A stretch of DNA of 64,000 bases from an uncultured Planctomycetaceae bacterium (GTDB lineage: Bacteria; Planctomycetota; Planctomycetia; Planctomycetales; Planctomycetaceae): positions 1-64,000 of the forward strand of contig CAITYU010000087.1 in the NCBI GenBank assembly GCA_903896675.1. The letters run 5' to 3'. A program made the translations under genes and the position numbers. The notes under the pieces were generated by a model. The model saw only the letters and a program-made list of their open reading frames with translations. It had not been told where the DNA came from and ran no database searches. Shown piece after piece: positions 10,613-20,343 of this stretch; position 1 is the first letter of the stretch, and the number at the start of each line of letters is the position of its first letter.

Positions 10613-11401
10613 ATGCATCCTCAGATCCTGCAGTTTGTCGTGGTCAGTAGTCTGCTGGCGGTGACAGCAATGCCGTTGACTGCTCAGGAACTTGATGTGC
10701 GACGCCCGGGCCAGCGGGAGTTTGTCAGCGATGAGGCCGGTATGCTGGACCCCGATTCCACGGCGCAGCTTCGTTCGCTCTGCGATAAACTGCTGACTGA
10801 TAAAGCCATCCCCATCATCGTCGTTACGATTGACTCGAAAGCTGTCCACGGCGGTGCGAACATGACAATCGAGACTTTCTCTGCTTTGCTGTTCAATCAA
10901 TGGCGAATCGGACACGCAACGCTGGAAGGGCAGAACTGGAATACCGGAATCCTTCTGTTGGTGTCAAAGGGAGACCGATCCGCCCGAATTCAGCCGGGAG
11001 CTGGCTGGGGAGTCAGCGATAACTCCAGGTTTCAGCAGATTATGGATGAACACATCATGCTTCAGTTCAGACAGGGACGGTTTTCTGAAGGTATTGTCGC
11101 TGGCGTCACTGCCCTCGACAAAATGGCACGCGGGCTGAAATTGCCCACTCGACGTCGATCATCAGCCGATTACGCCATCCCGCTGGCCATCACCGCGATT
11201 GTAATCTTCACGACTGTATCACTTAGCCGCCGAGGCACCAGCGGCTGGGCATGGCTGCTGTGGAGCGGACTTTTTGTCGCAGTGTGGTCCATCCTCAGCA
11301 GACTCAGCGACGGTGATGACAATGGTGACAGCGGATGGTTCAGCGGTGGATCCTTCGATAGTGGTTCGGCGGGCGATAGTGGTGCCTCCGGGTCGTGGTA
11401 G
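10613..11401 (+). CDS. TPM-domain (YgcG-like) membrane protein
   Basis: FVSDEAGMLDPDSTAQLRSLCDKLLTDKAIPIIVVTIDS...; NTGILLLVSKGDRSARIQPGAGWG; C-terminal TM and GS-rich tail. Confidence 0.85.
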   Translation: MHPQILQFVVVSSLLAVTAMPLTAQELDVRRPGQREFVSDEAGMLDPDSTAQLRSLCDKLLTDKAIPIIVVTIDSKAVHGGANMTIETFSALLFNQWRIGHATLEGQNWNTGILLLVSKGDRSARIQPGAGWGVSDNSRFQQIMDEHIMLQFRQGRFSEGIVAGVTALDKMARGLKLPTRRRSSADYAIPLAITAIVIFTTVSLSRRGTSGWAWLLWSGLFVAVWSILSRLSDGDDNGDSGWFSGGSFDSGSAGDSGASGSW

Positions 11402-11407
11402 GACATC

Positions 11408-12088
11408 ATGCTCATGCTGAAAGCGTCTGAAATGATCAATGCTGAACAGCGTGCCCAGGTGGAATCCGCCGTGGCGGCAGCGGAATTGATGACCTGCTGC
11501 GAGATCGTTCCCGTTGTGGCAACGGCCTCTGACCCTTACCACCGCGCTGCAGATCTCGCCGGACTCTGGCTCGCCATCGTGGCTGCCGTTGCCGCCTTTC
11601 TGCTGCTCCCCGGAGACTACGAACGCGGGACATGGGGTGGATTTCCCCTCTGGATTCAGGCCGCTGCGCTTGCGCTCGTGATGCTCGCCGGATTCATCAT
11701 CGGTGCGGTTTCAGCAGACCGATTTCAGAATCTGCGCCGCCTGTTCACGGCACGCTCTTACATGCAGACCGTGGTCCGGCGGCGAGCCCGGGAACTTTTC
11801 TTCGATCGAAGAATCCACCACACTGCCGCAGAGTCCGGATTGTTGATCTTTGTCTCACTCCACGAACGCACTGCCGTAATCCTCGGTGACCGCAACGTGC
11901 TCAAATCGCTCGGTGAAAACTTCATCGAAGACCTGTGCCGGCGACTCACTGCCTCGCTTCAGACTCAGGACATTGCTTCAGCACTCTGTGATACCATTCA
12001 GCACGCCGCCACATCACTCCGGAACGCACTGCCACGCAGTGCCAGCAGCGTGCAGGAATTGCCCGACACTCTCGTACTGCTGGATTGA
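11408..12088 (+). CDS. TPM-domain membrane protein
   Basis: INAEQRAQVESAVAAAELMTCCEIVPVVATASDPYHRA; two TM helices; RARELFFDRRIHHTAAESGLLIFVSLHERTAVILGDRNV. Confidence 0.8.
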   Translation: MLMLKASEMINAEQRAQVESAVAAAELMTCCEIVPVVATASDPYHRAADLAGLWLAIVAAVAAFLLLPGDYERGTWGGFPLWIQAAALALVMLAGFIIGAVSADRFQNLRRLFTARSYMQTVVRRRARELFFDRRIHHTAAESGLLIFVSLHERTAVILGDRNVLKSLGENFIEDLCRRLTASLQTQDIASALCDTIQHAATSLRNALPRSASSVQELPDTLVLLD

Positions 12089-12102
12089 ACAACAACCTGC
12101 CG

Positions 12103-13392
12103 TCACACCACCCGGCAGATGACCACCTTCAGATACTCCGACTCAGGACAGGTCGCCGAAATCGGATGATCCGGTGGCTGACCATGCTGCTCCAGAATCT
12201 GAATGTCACGACCGGACTGGCGAGCTGTTTCGGAAATCACTTCCATGAATTCAGCTCGCGTCACCAGCCCCGAACAACTGCAGGTCGCCAGAATTCCGCC
12301 CGGACGCACAACCCGAACACCCAGCTCGTTGAATCGCAGATAACCGTTCAGAGCCCTGTCGATGCCACTGCGAGCTCTGGCCATGCGCGGCGGATCAAGG
12401 ACCACCAGATCAAACTGCCGACCTGCATCCACCATCCCCTCAAGCGCCGTACGAACATCCTCATTCAGATACTCACAACGCTCAGCAACACCGTTCAGAC
12501 GAGCATTCTCGCGGGCCAGTACGAGGGCAGATTCTGAAGAATCCACCCCCAGTACCGACTTCGCCCCCCCCAGCTTCGCCGCCGCAATTCCAAAGCCCCC
12601 GGAAAAACAGAATGCGTCCAGCACACTGGCCCCACCGGCATACCGCGCTACAGCAATGCGATTGTCCCGCTGATCCAGATAACAGCCGGTCTTCTGACCG
12701 TGCCGCACGTCCACACCAAACTGCAGACCATGCTCGGAAATAAACAGCGGACTCGCCGGCTCCAGCCCGCTCAGCAGACCATCCACAACCTCCAGACCCT
12801 CAGCCTCACGCATCCCCTTTTCTGTACGCAGCCAGATTCCCGCCGGCTGACACTCAGACTGCAATGCCGCGATGATCGCTTCGCGATGCTGATACAATGC
12901 CAGACTGGTAAACTGCACCAGCAGACAACTGCCGTACTGATCCACCGTCAGACCCGATAACCGGTCCGACTCACTGAAAATCAGCCGACAACCACAATCC
13001 GCCGCCTGCAGATTGAACAACTGCCGCCGCAACTGCACCGCCTGACGCACTCGCTGCTGCCAGAAAGCAGCATCCAGCCCCGCCTGCGGATCCCACGAAT
13101 ACAGCCGCACCACGATGCGACTCTGAGCATTGTACAGGCCCCAGGCAACAAATCGCCCCTCTGCGCTGACCAGACGCACCACACTGCCAGCCTGCAGCGA
13201 CTGCTCACTGCCGGCATTCACATGATGGATCGCCCCGGCAAAGACCCACGGATGACGGCCGAAGAACGGCTGAGCACGCCGAGCCTTCAGCACAACCTCC
13301 GCCGGACCCTGCGATTCTCGCACCGCAAACTGACGCTCCGAATCTTCCGTCCCCGACATGCCTGTTGCACTTCCTGCCCAAGAGTCCGTCAC
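12103..13392 (-). CDS. Class I SAM-dependent rRNA methyltransferase (RlmI-like, PUA domain)
   Basis: RRAQPFFGRHPWVFAGAIHHV (PUA); VLDAFCFSGGFGIAAAKLGG; LVVLDPPRMARA; CSCSGLV. Confidence 0.9.
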   Translation of the reverse strand: MTDSWAGSATGMSGTEDSERQFAVRESQGPAEVVLKARRAQPFFGRHPWVFAGAIHHVNAGSEQSLQAGSVVRLVSAEGRFVAWGLYNAQSRIVVRLYSWDPQAGLDAAFWQQRVRQAVQLRRQLFNLQAADCGCRLIFSESDRLSGLTVDQYGSCLLVQFTSLALYQHREAIIAALQSECQPAGIWLRTEKGMREAEGLEVVDGLLSGLEPASPLFISEHGLQFGVDVRHGQKTGCYLDQRDNRIAVARYAGGASVLDAFCFSGGFGIAAAKLGGAKSVLGVDSSESALVLARENARLNGVAERCEYLNEDVRTALEGMVDAGRQFDLVVLDPPRMARARSGIDRALNGYLRFNELGVRVVRPGGILATCSCSGLVTRAEFMEVISETARQSGRDIQILEQHGQPPDHPISATCPESEYLKVVICRVV

Positions 13393-13398
13393 CGCTGT

Positions 13399-13869
13399 TC
13401 AGTCGCCACCACGCAGCACCCGTTGCTCCATCTCCTGCAGGTAGGCCAGCAAACGGTCACGCTCACTTGCCAGATGACGCACTCGCAGCAGTGAACGCAC
13501 TCGAGTCCGCAGCTCCAGTCGATTCACAGGCTTCGACAGAAAGTCATCGCAGCCTGCATGCACCGCCTTCTCAATATCGTTCGGCTCATTCAATGCCGTC
13601 ACAATCAGCACCGGAATCATCCGCCGAGCAGGATCGGACTTCAGTTGCCGACATACCTCATATCCACTCATCCGCGGCATCATAATGTCCAGCAGAATCA
13701 GATCAGGCTGATGCTGCTCCACCATCTGAATCGTCTGCTGACCGTCTGCAGCCATCAGAATCTCATACCCCTCGTCCGCCAGATACGCCTCCAGCAACTC
13801 GCGATTCTGCTGAATATCGTCCGCAATCAGTACGCGGGAAGATGAGATATCAACGTCAGATGTCTGCAT
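13399..13869 (-). CDS. Response regulator (single receiver domain plus coiled tail)
   Basis: RVLIADDIQQNRELLEAYL, LILLDIMMPRMSGYEVCRQLK, IPVLIVTALNE, FLSKPVNRLEL. Confidence 0.92.
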   Translation of the reverse strand: MQTSDVDISSSRVLIADDIQQNRELLEAYLADEGYEILMAADGQQTIQMVEQHQPDLILLDIMMPRMSGYEVCRQLKSDPARRMIPVLIVTALNEPNDIEKAVHAGCDDFLSKPVNRLELRTRVRSLLRVRHLASERDRLLAYLQEMEQRVLRGGD

Positions 13870-13997
13870 AGCCAACACACCCTCAACGGACCAGACACAC
13901 TCACCCACAAAACGACAACCAACACGCCGCAGCAGTTGCCGAAACGACACGGCAGGCCCCGGACGAAATGTCCGGGACTCGCCGGCAATTCACATCC

Positions 13998-15503
13998 TCA
14001 CAGCGGACGAACAACAGAAATCGGACGCAGATAGTCATCCAGAGTCTCCGGACTGACCACTCCACCCCCCATCCCACTCTTGCCAATACCACCATAGGGC
14101 ACACCGTGAACAATCACGTTGTGAGCATTGATCCAGCCATTGCCGGCACGGAAGGCCTCGGCCACCCGCGCACATCGCTGCAGGTCCTTCGACCACACAC
14201 TGTTCCCCAGACCATACTCGGTGTCATTTGCCAGCCGCACACCCTCTTCCTCTGAAGCAAATGATGCCAGAAATGCCACCGGCCCGAAGATCTCCTCACG
14301 CGCCGCCACGTTGTTCAGCGAACCGGCCAGCAGTGCCGGCTTGACATAAAAGCCATTCCGACCCGCTACAGCCCCCGCACCACCCTCCAGCACCAGATCC
14401 GCTCCGTCTGCGACGCCCTTCTGCAGATACCCCAGCACACGCGCCTGCTGCTTCGCATTCACAACAGGACCCATCTGAGCACCACCGTCAAACTGATAGC
14501 CGATCTGCACCGACTTCATCCGCTTCACACACTCACCCACAAAGTCGTCGTAAATGTCCCGCTGAATCAGCCAGCGAGTCGCATCGCAGCAAACCTGCCC
14601 GGTGTGGAACGTGATCGCATTCACCAGCGCCTGCGCCGTCTCAGGAATGTCCACGTCGTTGAACACCACTGCCGCACCCTTGCCACCCAGCTCACACTTC
14701 ACCGGAATCAGATTCCGACCAGCCGCTTCCGCAACCAGACGGCCAACTTCCGGTGAACCCGTGAAACTCATGCGGCGGAAACGCGGATTCTGCGAGACCG
14801 CAGCCCCCGCCGTCTCACCATAACCCGTCACCACATTCAGCACACCCGGCGGCAGCAAATCCAGTTGCTGCACCACATGGCACAGATACAGCGCCGACAG
14901 CGGAGTATCCTCGGCAGGCTTCAGCACACACGTATTGCCCGCTGCCAGCGCCGGCGCCAAACCCCAGCCCGCCAGCAGAAACGGAAAGTTCCACGGAATG
15001 ATGAAGCCACAGGCACCCCACGGATGACGAGTCACCCACGCCTCGTGCTTCTTCACGGCAATCACCTGACGATAATTCACCGCCTGAGACAGATCCGCAA
15101 AATAACGAAACGTGTCAATGAAGTTCTGAATGTCACCCACCGCCTGCGCGTAAATCTTGCCACAGTCCAGCGCCTCCACCTGCGCAAACTCGTGGATCCG
15201 CGCCTCCACTGCGTCAGCGATCCGATGCAGCCTCGCCGCTCGCTCCGCCACCGGCATGGACGCCCAGCCACTGTTGTGAAACGCATCCACCGCCGCATCC
15301 ACCGCCCGGTCCACATCCGACTTCTGCAGACTGGTCACCGTGGCAATCTTCGTACCCGAACCTGGATCCAGCACCTCAAAAGTTCCGCCATCGGTCGCTT
15401 CAACCCAACGCCCCCCGACATAGGACTTGTGCAAGGCTGTGGCCAGAAACGCACTGACCGCCGGTGCAAAACCAGTGGCGGTCGGAGCAGCTGTGGTGGA
15501 CAT
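13998..15503 (-). CDS. Aldehyde dehydrogenase (NAD(P)-dependent, betaine-aldehyde-type)
   Basis: FIIPWNFPFLLAGWGLAPALAAGNTCVLKPAEDTPLSALYL; CELGGKGAAVVF; TGQVCC catalytic Cys; EEIFGPVAFL. Confidence 0.93.
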   Translation of the reverse strand: MSTTAAPTATGFAPAVSAFLATALHKSYVGGRWVEATDGGTFEVLDPGSGTKIATVTSLQKSDVDRAVDAAVDAFHNSGWASMPVAERAARLHRIADAVEARIHEFAQVEALDCGKIYAQAVGDIQNFIDTFRYFADLSQAVNYRQVIAVKKHEAWVTRHPWGACGFIIPWNFPFLLAGWGLAPALAAGNTCVLKPAEDTPLSALYLCHVVQQLDLLPPGVLNVVTGYGETAGAAVSQNPRFRRMSFTGSPEVGRLVAEAAGRNLIPVKCELGGKGAAVVFNDVDIPETAQALVNAITFHTGQVCCDATRWLIQRDIYDDFVGECVKRMKSVQIGYQFDGGAQMGPVVNAKQQARVLGYLQKGVADGADLVLEGGAGAVAGRNGFYVKPALLAGSLNNVAAREEIFGPVAFLASFASEEEGVRLANDTEYGLGNSVWSKDLQRCARVAEAFRAGNGWINAHNVIVHGVPYGGIGKSGMGGGVVSPETLDDYLRPISVVRPL

Positions 15504-15598
15504 CGTGAAACCCCCCAAATGAAAACAAAACGTGGAAAACCGCGACCAAACCGCAACCGAACCGCTTTCGTACGGTGACCCGATCCAGCACTTGAAGT

Positions 15599-15628
15599 CA
15601 AATTAAGGACTTACCAGTCCTTAATTTG
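15599..15628. promoter_or_regulatory. 13-bp perfect inverted repeat, candidate operator
   Basis: caaattaaggact-tacc-agtccttaatttg between divergently transcribed aldehyde dehydrogenase and efp. Confidence 0.45.
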
Positions 15629-15898
15629 CCAGGCAAGCCAATTCGGCCGGTGTATCCTACTGATTCGCCGTGACGTTTGAAAATCCGCGGGCTGCGGATT
15701 TCCGGGTTTGTGACAGGCAAACCCGCACACCCGAATCCCCGTGGCAGGACTTTGTCGGTTTTTGCCGCAGATCCATTCACTCCGCCACGCTCTTTCGATA
15801 GCATTCCTGCCGGTTCCGACGCATCGCCCGGCCCATTCGGCCCTGCGGCGCGTCGCCTGATTCATCTTTCCTCCAGCTGTTGCAGAAGTCAGTGTCAC

Positions 15899-16468
15899 AT
15901 GGGCACCATTCCCGCCGGTGAATTCAAAAAAGGCATCAAAGTTCAGATCGACAATGAACCCTACGAAATGCTGGAATGCAATTTCGTAAAGCCGGGCAAG
16001 GGCCAGGCGCTGTACCACACCAAACTGCGAAATCTGCTCCGCGGCACCATGTTCCAGAAGACCTACCGCAATGGTGACTCGCTGGACACTGCCGACGTGC
16101 ATCGCAATGACGGCGTGTACTCATACCGCGATGGCGACAGTTATGTCTTCATGGACAACAGCACCTTTGAACAGCACAGCCTGCCCGCCGCGGCAGTGGC
16201 CGACGACATGCGGTGGCTGCTGGAAGGCGCCACCGTCGGTCTGCTGTTCTGGAACGGTCAGCTGATTTCCATGATCCCGCCACAACAGGTCATCCTCAAA
16301 GTGACCTACACGGAACCTGCCGCACGTGGCAACACAGCCACCAACGTCACCAAAGCTGCGACTCTGGAAACAGGCGTCGAAGTTCAGGTGCCGGCCTTCA
16401 TCAAGGACGGCGACCGCGTCAAAATTGATACCGAATCCGGGTCCTACATGGAACGCATTCAGTCCTGA
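15899..16468 (+). CDS. efp: Elongation factor P
   Basis: MGTIPAGEFKKGIKVQIDNEPYEMLECNFVKPGKGQALYHTKLRNLLRGT...; ends IKDGDRVKIDTESGSYMERIQS; lysine at PGKGQ loop. Confidence 0.97.
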   Translation: MGTIPAGEFKKGIKVQIDNEPYEMLECNFVKPGKGQALYHTKLRNLLRGTMFQKTYRNGDSLDTADVHRNDGVYSYRDGDSYVFMDNSTFEQHSLPAAAVADDMRWLLEGATVGLLFWNGQLISMIPPQQVILKVTYTEPAARGNTATNVTKAATLETGVEVQVPAFIKDGDRVKIDTESGSYMERIQS

Positions 16469-16528
16469 ACCAGTCGTATCGCTGCGGCAACGCTAACGCT
16501 CGGGCAATCCTGACGCCATGAACAAAGG

Positions 16529-16554
16529 GTAGCCCGGGCATTCGTGCCCGGCAC
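16529..16554. repeat. Short palindromic (REP-like) element
   Basis: gtagcccgggcattcgtgcccggcac: ccgggca-ttcg-tgcccgg hairpin in the efp-miaB intergenic region; single copy noticed in this window. Confidence 0.35.
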
Positions 16555-16672
16555 CATCCCCCCCAAAGAGCCGTCATTTTCAATTAACTGATGTCGGTCT
16601 GACATCTCAAACCGACCCCAGGCGTCAATCCTGCCCCTGCCCCTGTCCCCTGCACAGATCGCTGCACCCGGA

Positions 16673-18340
16673 ATGTCCGAAACTGCCCAGCAACAACTCC
16701 CCGACTCCACTCCGATCGCCGGTCGACCGCCACACAACGGTCGACTGTACATCGAAACTGTCGGCTGCCAGATGAATATGCTGGACAGCGAACTGGTTGT
16801 CGCTGCACTTCGTCGCGAAGGTTACCTGCTGGCAGATAACCCCAAAGACGCAGACACAATCCTGTTCAATACCTGCAGCGTTCGCGAACACGCAGAACAC
16901 AAAATCTACAGCGCACTCGGGCGCCTGAAGTACAGCAAACGCAACCGCCCGCAGAAAGTCATCGGGGTCATCGGTTGCATGGCCCAGAAGGATCAGGAGC
17001 TGATCTTCCAGAAAGCCCCCCACGTCGACCTCGTCGTCGGCACCGGGCAGCTTGCCGAAATCCCCCGCCTGATCCGCGAAGCCCGCAGCAGCGAACAACA
17101 GTCACGCCTCACCGCACTCAGCCTCGGCAGATCCGACGGCTCACGCCTGCAGGTATCCGACAGCTTCCAAAGCTATGACCCGCTCCGCGATCCCGAAATG
17201 CGGCCCACACCGTTCCAGGCCTTCGTCCGCATTATGATCGGCTGTGACAAGTTCTGCACCTACTGCGTTGTACCGGCAACTCGAGGCCCCGAACAAAGTC
17301 GCCCGCCGGAACACATCGTGCAGGAAGCACAGGTACTCGCCGATCAGGGTGTCCGCGAAATCACTCTGCTGGGACAAACCGTCAACAGCTACAAATACAC
17401 CGAAAACGGAAAACTGATCCGCCTGTCAGATCTGCTGGAAAGACTTCACAGCATCAGCGGCATCCAGCGGATCCGCTTCATCACCAGTTTTCCCAAAGAC
17501 ATGACCACCGACCTGCTGCAGGCCGTACGCGACCTGCCGAAAGTCATGAAATACCTGCACGTTCCGGCTCAGTCCGGCTGCAACGAAGTGCTCCGCCGCA
17601 TGAAACGCGGCTACACCGTCGAAGACTACCGCGAAATGATGGCACGCATCAACGACATCATTCCGGGCTGCGCCGTATCCAGTGACTTCATTGTCGGCTT
17701 CTGCGGAGAATCCGACGAAGCCTTCGAAAAAAGCATGCAGCTCATTCGTGACTGCCGCTTCAAAAACAGCTTCATCTTCAAATACAGCCCACGCACCGGC
17801 ACCAAAGCTGACGAACTGTACCCCGATGACGTACCGGAAGACGTCAAACGAAGACGCAATAACGAAATGCTGGAATTGCAGAACCGCATCTCAGAAGAAG
17901 ACAACGCAGAATTCATCGGCCGAAAAGTCGGTATCCTCGTCGAAGGCCCCAGCAAATCCGCAGCCCGCCGCGCCGCTCGCGAAGGTCTGCCAGCTGACGC
18001 CGCCGGTACACTCCCACTGCTGCCACTGGCTGAAACGACTTCAGCACACACACCTGAACACCATCACGAACACCACCACGAACGCGGGGTCCTCGAACAC
18101 GCCGGACTGGCTGAACCTCAGCAACTGCAGCACGCCTCAGCGGCCGCCGAGCGTCTGGCTCTGCAACTGACCGGTCGCACAGAATGCGATCGCATCGTGG
18201 TCTTCGATGGTAATCCCCGCCTCATCGGATCCCTCGCCGAAATCGAAATCCATGACTGCACCAGCACCACTCTGATCGGATCCATCGTCACCCGCGAACT
18301 GCAGTTCGCTTCCGGCAGTATCCTGCCAATCCTGTCATAA
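16673..18340 (+). CDS. miaB: tRNA-2-methylthio-N6-dimethylallyladenosine synthase (MiaB)
   Basis: LYIETVGCQMNMLDSELV; radical SAM CDKFCTYCVVPATRGPEQSRP; TRAM region at C-terminus with His-rich insertion. Confidence 0.95.
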   Translation: MSETAQQQLPDSTPIAGRPPHNGRLYIETVGCQMNMLDSELVVAALRREGYLLADNPKDADTILFNTCSVREHAEHKIYSALGRLKYSKRNRPQKVIGVIGCMAQKDQELIFQKAPHVDLVVGTGQLAEIPRLIREARSSEQQSRLTALSLGRSDGSRLQVSDSFQSYDPLRDPEMRPTPFQAFVRIMIGCDKFCTYCVVPATRGPEQSRPPEHIVQEAQVLADQGVREITLLGQTVNSYKYTENGKLIRLSDLLERLHSISGIQRIRFITSFPKDMTTDLLQAVRDLPKVMKYLHVPAQSGCNEVLRRMKRGYTVEDYREMMARINDIIPGCAVSSDFIVGFCGESDEAFEKSMQLIRDCRFKNSFIFKYSPRTGTKADELYPDDVPEDVKRRRNNEMLELQNRISEEDNAEFIGRKVGILVEGPSKSAARRAAREGLPADAAGTLPLLPLAETTSAHTPEHHHEHHHERGVLEHAGLAEPQQLQHASAAAERLALQLTGRTECDRIVVFDGNPRLIGSLAEIEIHDCTSTTLIGSIVTRELQFASGSILPILS

Positions 18341-18388
18341 CCACAGTGCCACGGACTGCACGGCAGGACAGGACAGATCAAAACCGAC

Positions 18389-19627
18389 TCAGTAACGCAC
18401 AACCTGGTTCCCCGGCAGTCTTCGAATCAGTCGCCGCACTTCCAGAACCGTCAGTGTCGCCAGAATCTGCGGAGCCTGCTGCTCGCGGCCACGCAGCACC
18501 TGATCCACCGCACATGGCTGCTGACCTATCCGGTTCAGCACATCCTTCTCCAGTGCATTCAGTGACAGCTCGCGCGGCTGGTGCACCGTCTCGCTCCGTG
18601 AACGCTGCGCAGGCTGCGGCAGCGGCCCCAGCGCTTCCAGCACGTCATCCGCATGCCGCACCAGCTGCACGCCGTCCCGCAGAAGTTCCAGACAACCGGC
18701 ACTGGCCAGACTGTCCACCGGCCCCGGCAGCGCAAACACATCTCGCCCCTGCTCAATCGCGTGCCTTGCCGTGTACAATGCACCTGATCGACGCGAAGCC
18801 TCGATCACCACAACTCCCAGACACAGCCCGCTGATAATCCGATTCCGCTGCGGAAACAAACCCGGCAGCAACTGCTGATGATGCGACATCTCACTCAGTA
18901 ACGCGCCCTGCTGCACAATCTCGGCTGCCAGATCCGCATGTTCTGGAGGATAGATGTTCTGGACGCCAGCCGGCAGCACCGCGACTGTCCTGCCGCCGGC
19001 CCGCAGCGCTGCACGTTGCGCCGCCCCGTCAATCCCCCGCGCCAGACCACTGACAACTGTCAGACCCGCCCGCGCCAGGGCAGCCCCCAGACGCTCAGCC
19101 TGCCGCAGGCCATACGGAGTACAACGGCGGGAACCCACGATCGCTATCGACAACTCGTCCTGCGGCAACAGCACGCCCCGCTGAAACAACACACGCGGAT
19201 AATCACAGATCTCCAGCAGCCGCCGCGGATACTCGGCCGTGCCCGACAACAGCACCCGAATTCCCGCCGTCCCGCATTCGCTGAGAATCTGCCGGGCCCG
19301 CACCAGCAAATCCGGATCCTGCAGACCGGATGCCGTTCTGGCCCCCACACCCGCAACCTGACGCAACTGCTCCGTACTCTGCTGCAGCACCGCCGCGCAG
19401 GAACCAAATACCGCTGTCAGCTCCGTCAGCAACCGCGGACCCACTCCGGGAACCAGCCCCAGCGCAATCGCAGACTGCAGCTCTGAGACCCCCGCCGCTT
19501 CACCGTCGGCCACAACACACCGCAGCGTTCCGGCTGCGTCCGGCAAGTCTTCGTTACTCATCACGCCCGCCTGTTGACCTGTGGTCCGTCGGCGTCCGTG
19601 CCTATCCAGCAACAACCGGGCTTCCAT
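18389..19627 (-). CDS. dprA: DNA-processing protein DprA (start may be 19561)
   Basis: IAIVGSRRCTPYGLRQAERLGAALARAGLTVVSGLARGIDGAAQRAAL; LLSEMSHHQQLLPGLFPQRNRIISGL. Confidence 0.95.
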   Translation of the reverse strand: MEARLLLDRHGRRRTTGQQAGVMSNEDLPDAAGTLRCVVADGEAAGVSELQSAIALGLVPGVGPRLLTELTAVFGSCAAVLQQSTEQLRQVAGVGARTASGLQDPDLLVRARQILSECGTAGIRVLLSGTAEYPRRLLEICDYPRVLFQRGVLLPQDELSIAIVGSRRCTPYGLRQAERLGAALARAGLTVVSGLARGIDGAAQRAALRAGGRTVAVLPAGVQNIYPPEHADLAAEIVQQGALLSEMSHHQQLLPGLFPQRNRIISGLCLGVVVIEASRRSGALYTARHAIEQGRDVFALPGPVDSLASAGCLELLRDGVQLVRHADDVLEALGPLPQPAQRSRSETVHQPRELSLNALEKDVLNRIGQQPCAVDQVLRGREQQAPQILATLTVLEVRRLIRRLPGNQVVRY

Positions 19628-20180
19628 GACCCGGATCCAATCGCCCGTTTCTGATCAGTAAGATCAGCTCCCCCTGACACCCCGAACGACCGGCAGCCAG
19701 CCAGTCGTTGACATCAAAACGAAACACTGCCAGCGTTGCCGGAGGCACACTCAGGACACTCAGCCCCCAACCGCACATCAGCATGGCCATGCCCGGATTA
19801 TGCCCCACCACCAGCACACTGGATTCGTCCGCTGCAGCCTCGTACCGCGCTGCATCAGCAAAGGACTCCGCCGATCCTCCATACAGCCCGGATTGCAGCT
19901 GCACAGGAACTCCCGGCCCGAATTCCGGCTGCACCGAAACTTCAGGTCGCGCGAACCCCGCCACCGCCTGTCGCACCAGAAAAGCCGTTTGCACTGTGCG
20001 GACCGCAGCCGATGCCAGAATTCGCTGCGGAGCCAGCCCCTGAGCCCGCAACAGCAACCCCGTCTGCCACGCCATCGATATCCCCGCTGCAGTCAGGCGA
20101 CGATCAAAGTCCGCCTCGTCGGAAACGGCCTCCGCCGCCTCAGCATGCCGCATCAGCAGAATCGTTTTCACCAGTCGCAA
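19602..20180 (-). CDS. sixA: Phosphohistidine phosphatase SixA-like
   Basis: LLMRHAEAAEA; DRRLTAAG; LVVGHNPGMAML. Confidence 0.85.
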   Translation of the reverse strand: MRLVKTILLMRHAEAAEAVSDEADFDRRLTAAGISMAWQTGLLLRAQGLAPQRILASAAVRTVQTAFLVRQAVAGFARPEVSVQPEFGPGVPVQLQSGLYGGSAESFADAARYEAAADESSVLVVGHNPGMAMLMCGWGLSVLSVPPATLAVFRFDVNDWLAAGRSGCQGELILLIRNGRLDPGHGSPVVAG

Positions 20181-20343
20181 ACCTTTTGCCTATGGGTGCT
20201 GATACTCATCACCTTCATTACGCTATAAACTACCGCCACCCATGCAACAGAAATTCCATGGGGTCAGCCGCGATTCCAGCATCCCGTGCACAATCTGCCG
20301 AAATGTTGCCTTTCGACAACACACAGCACACGCACGCCCACAC

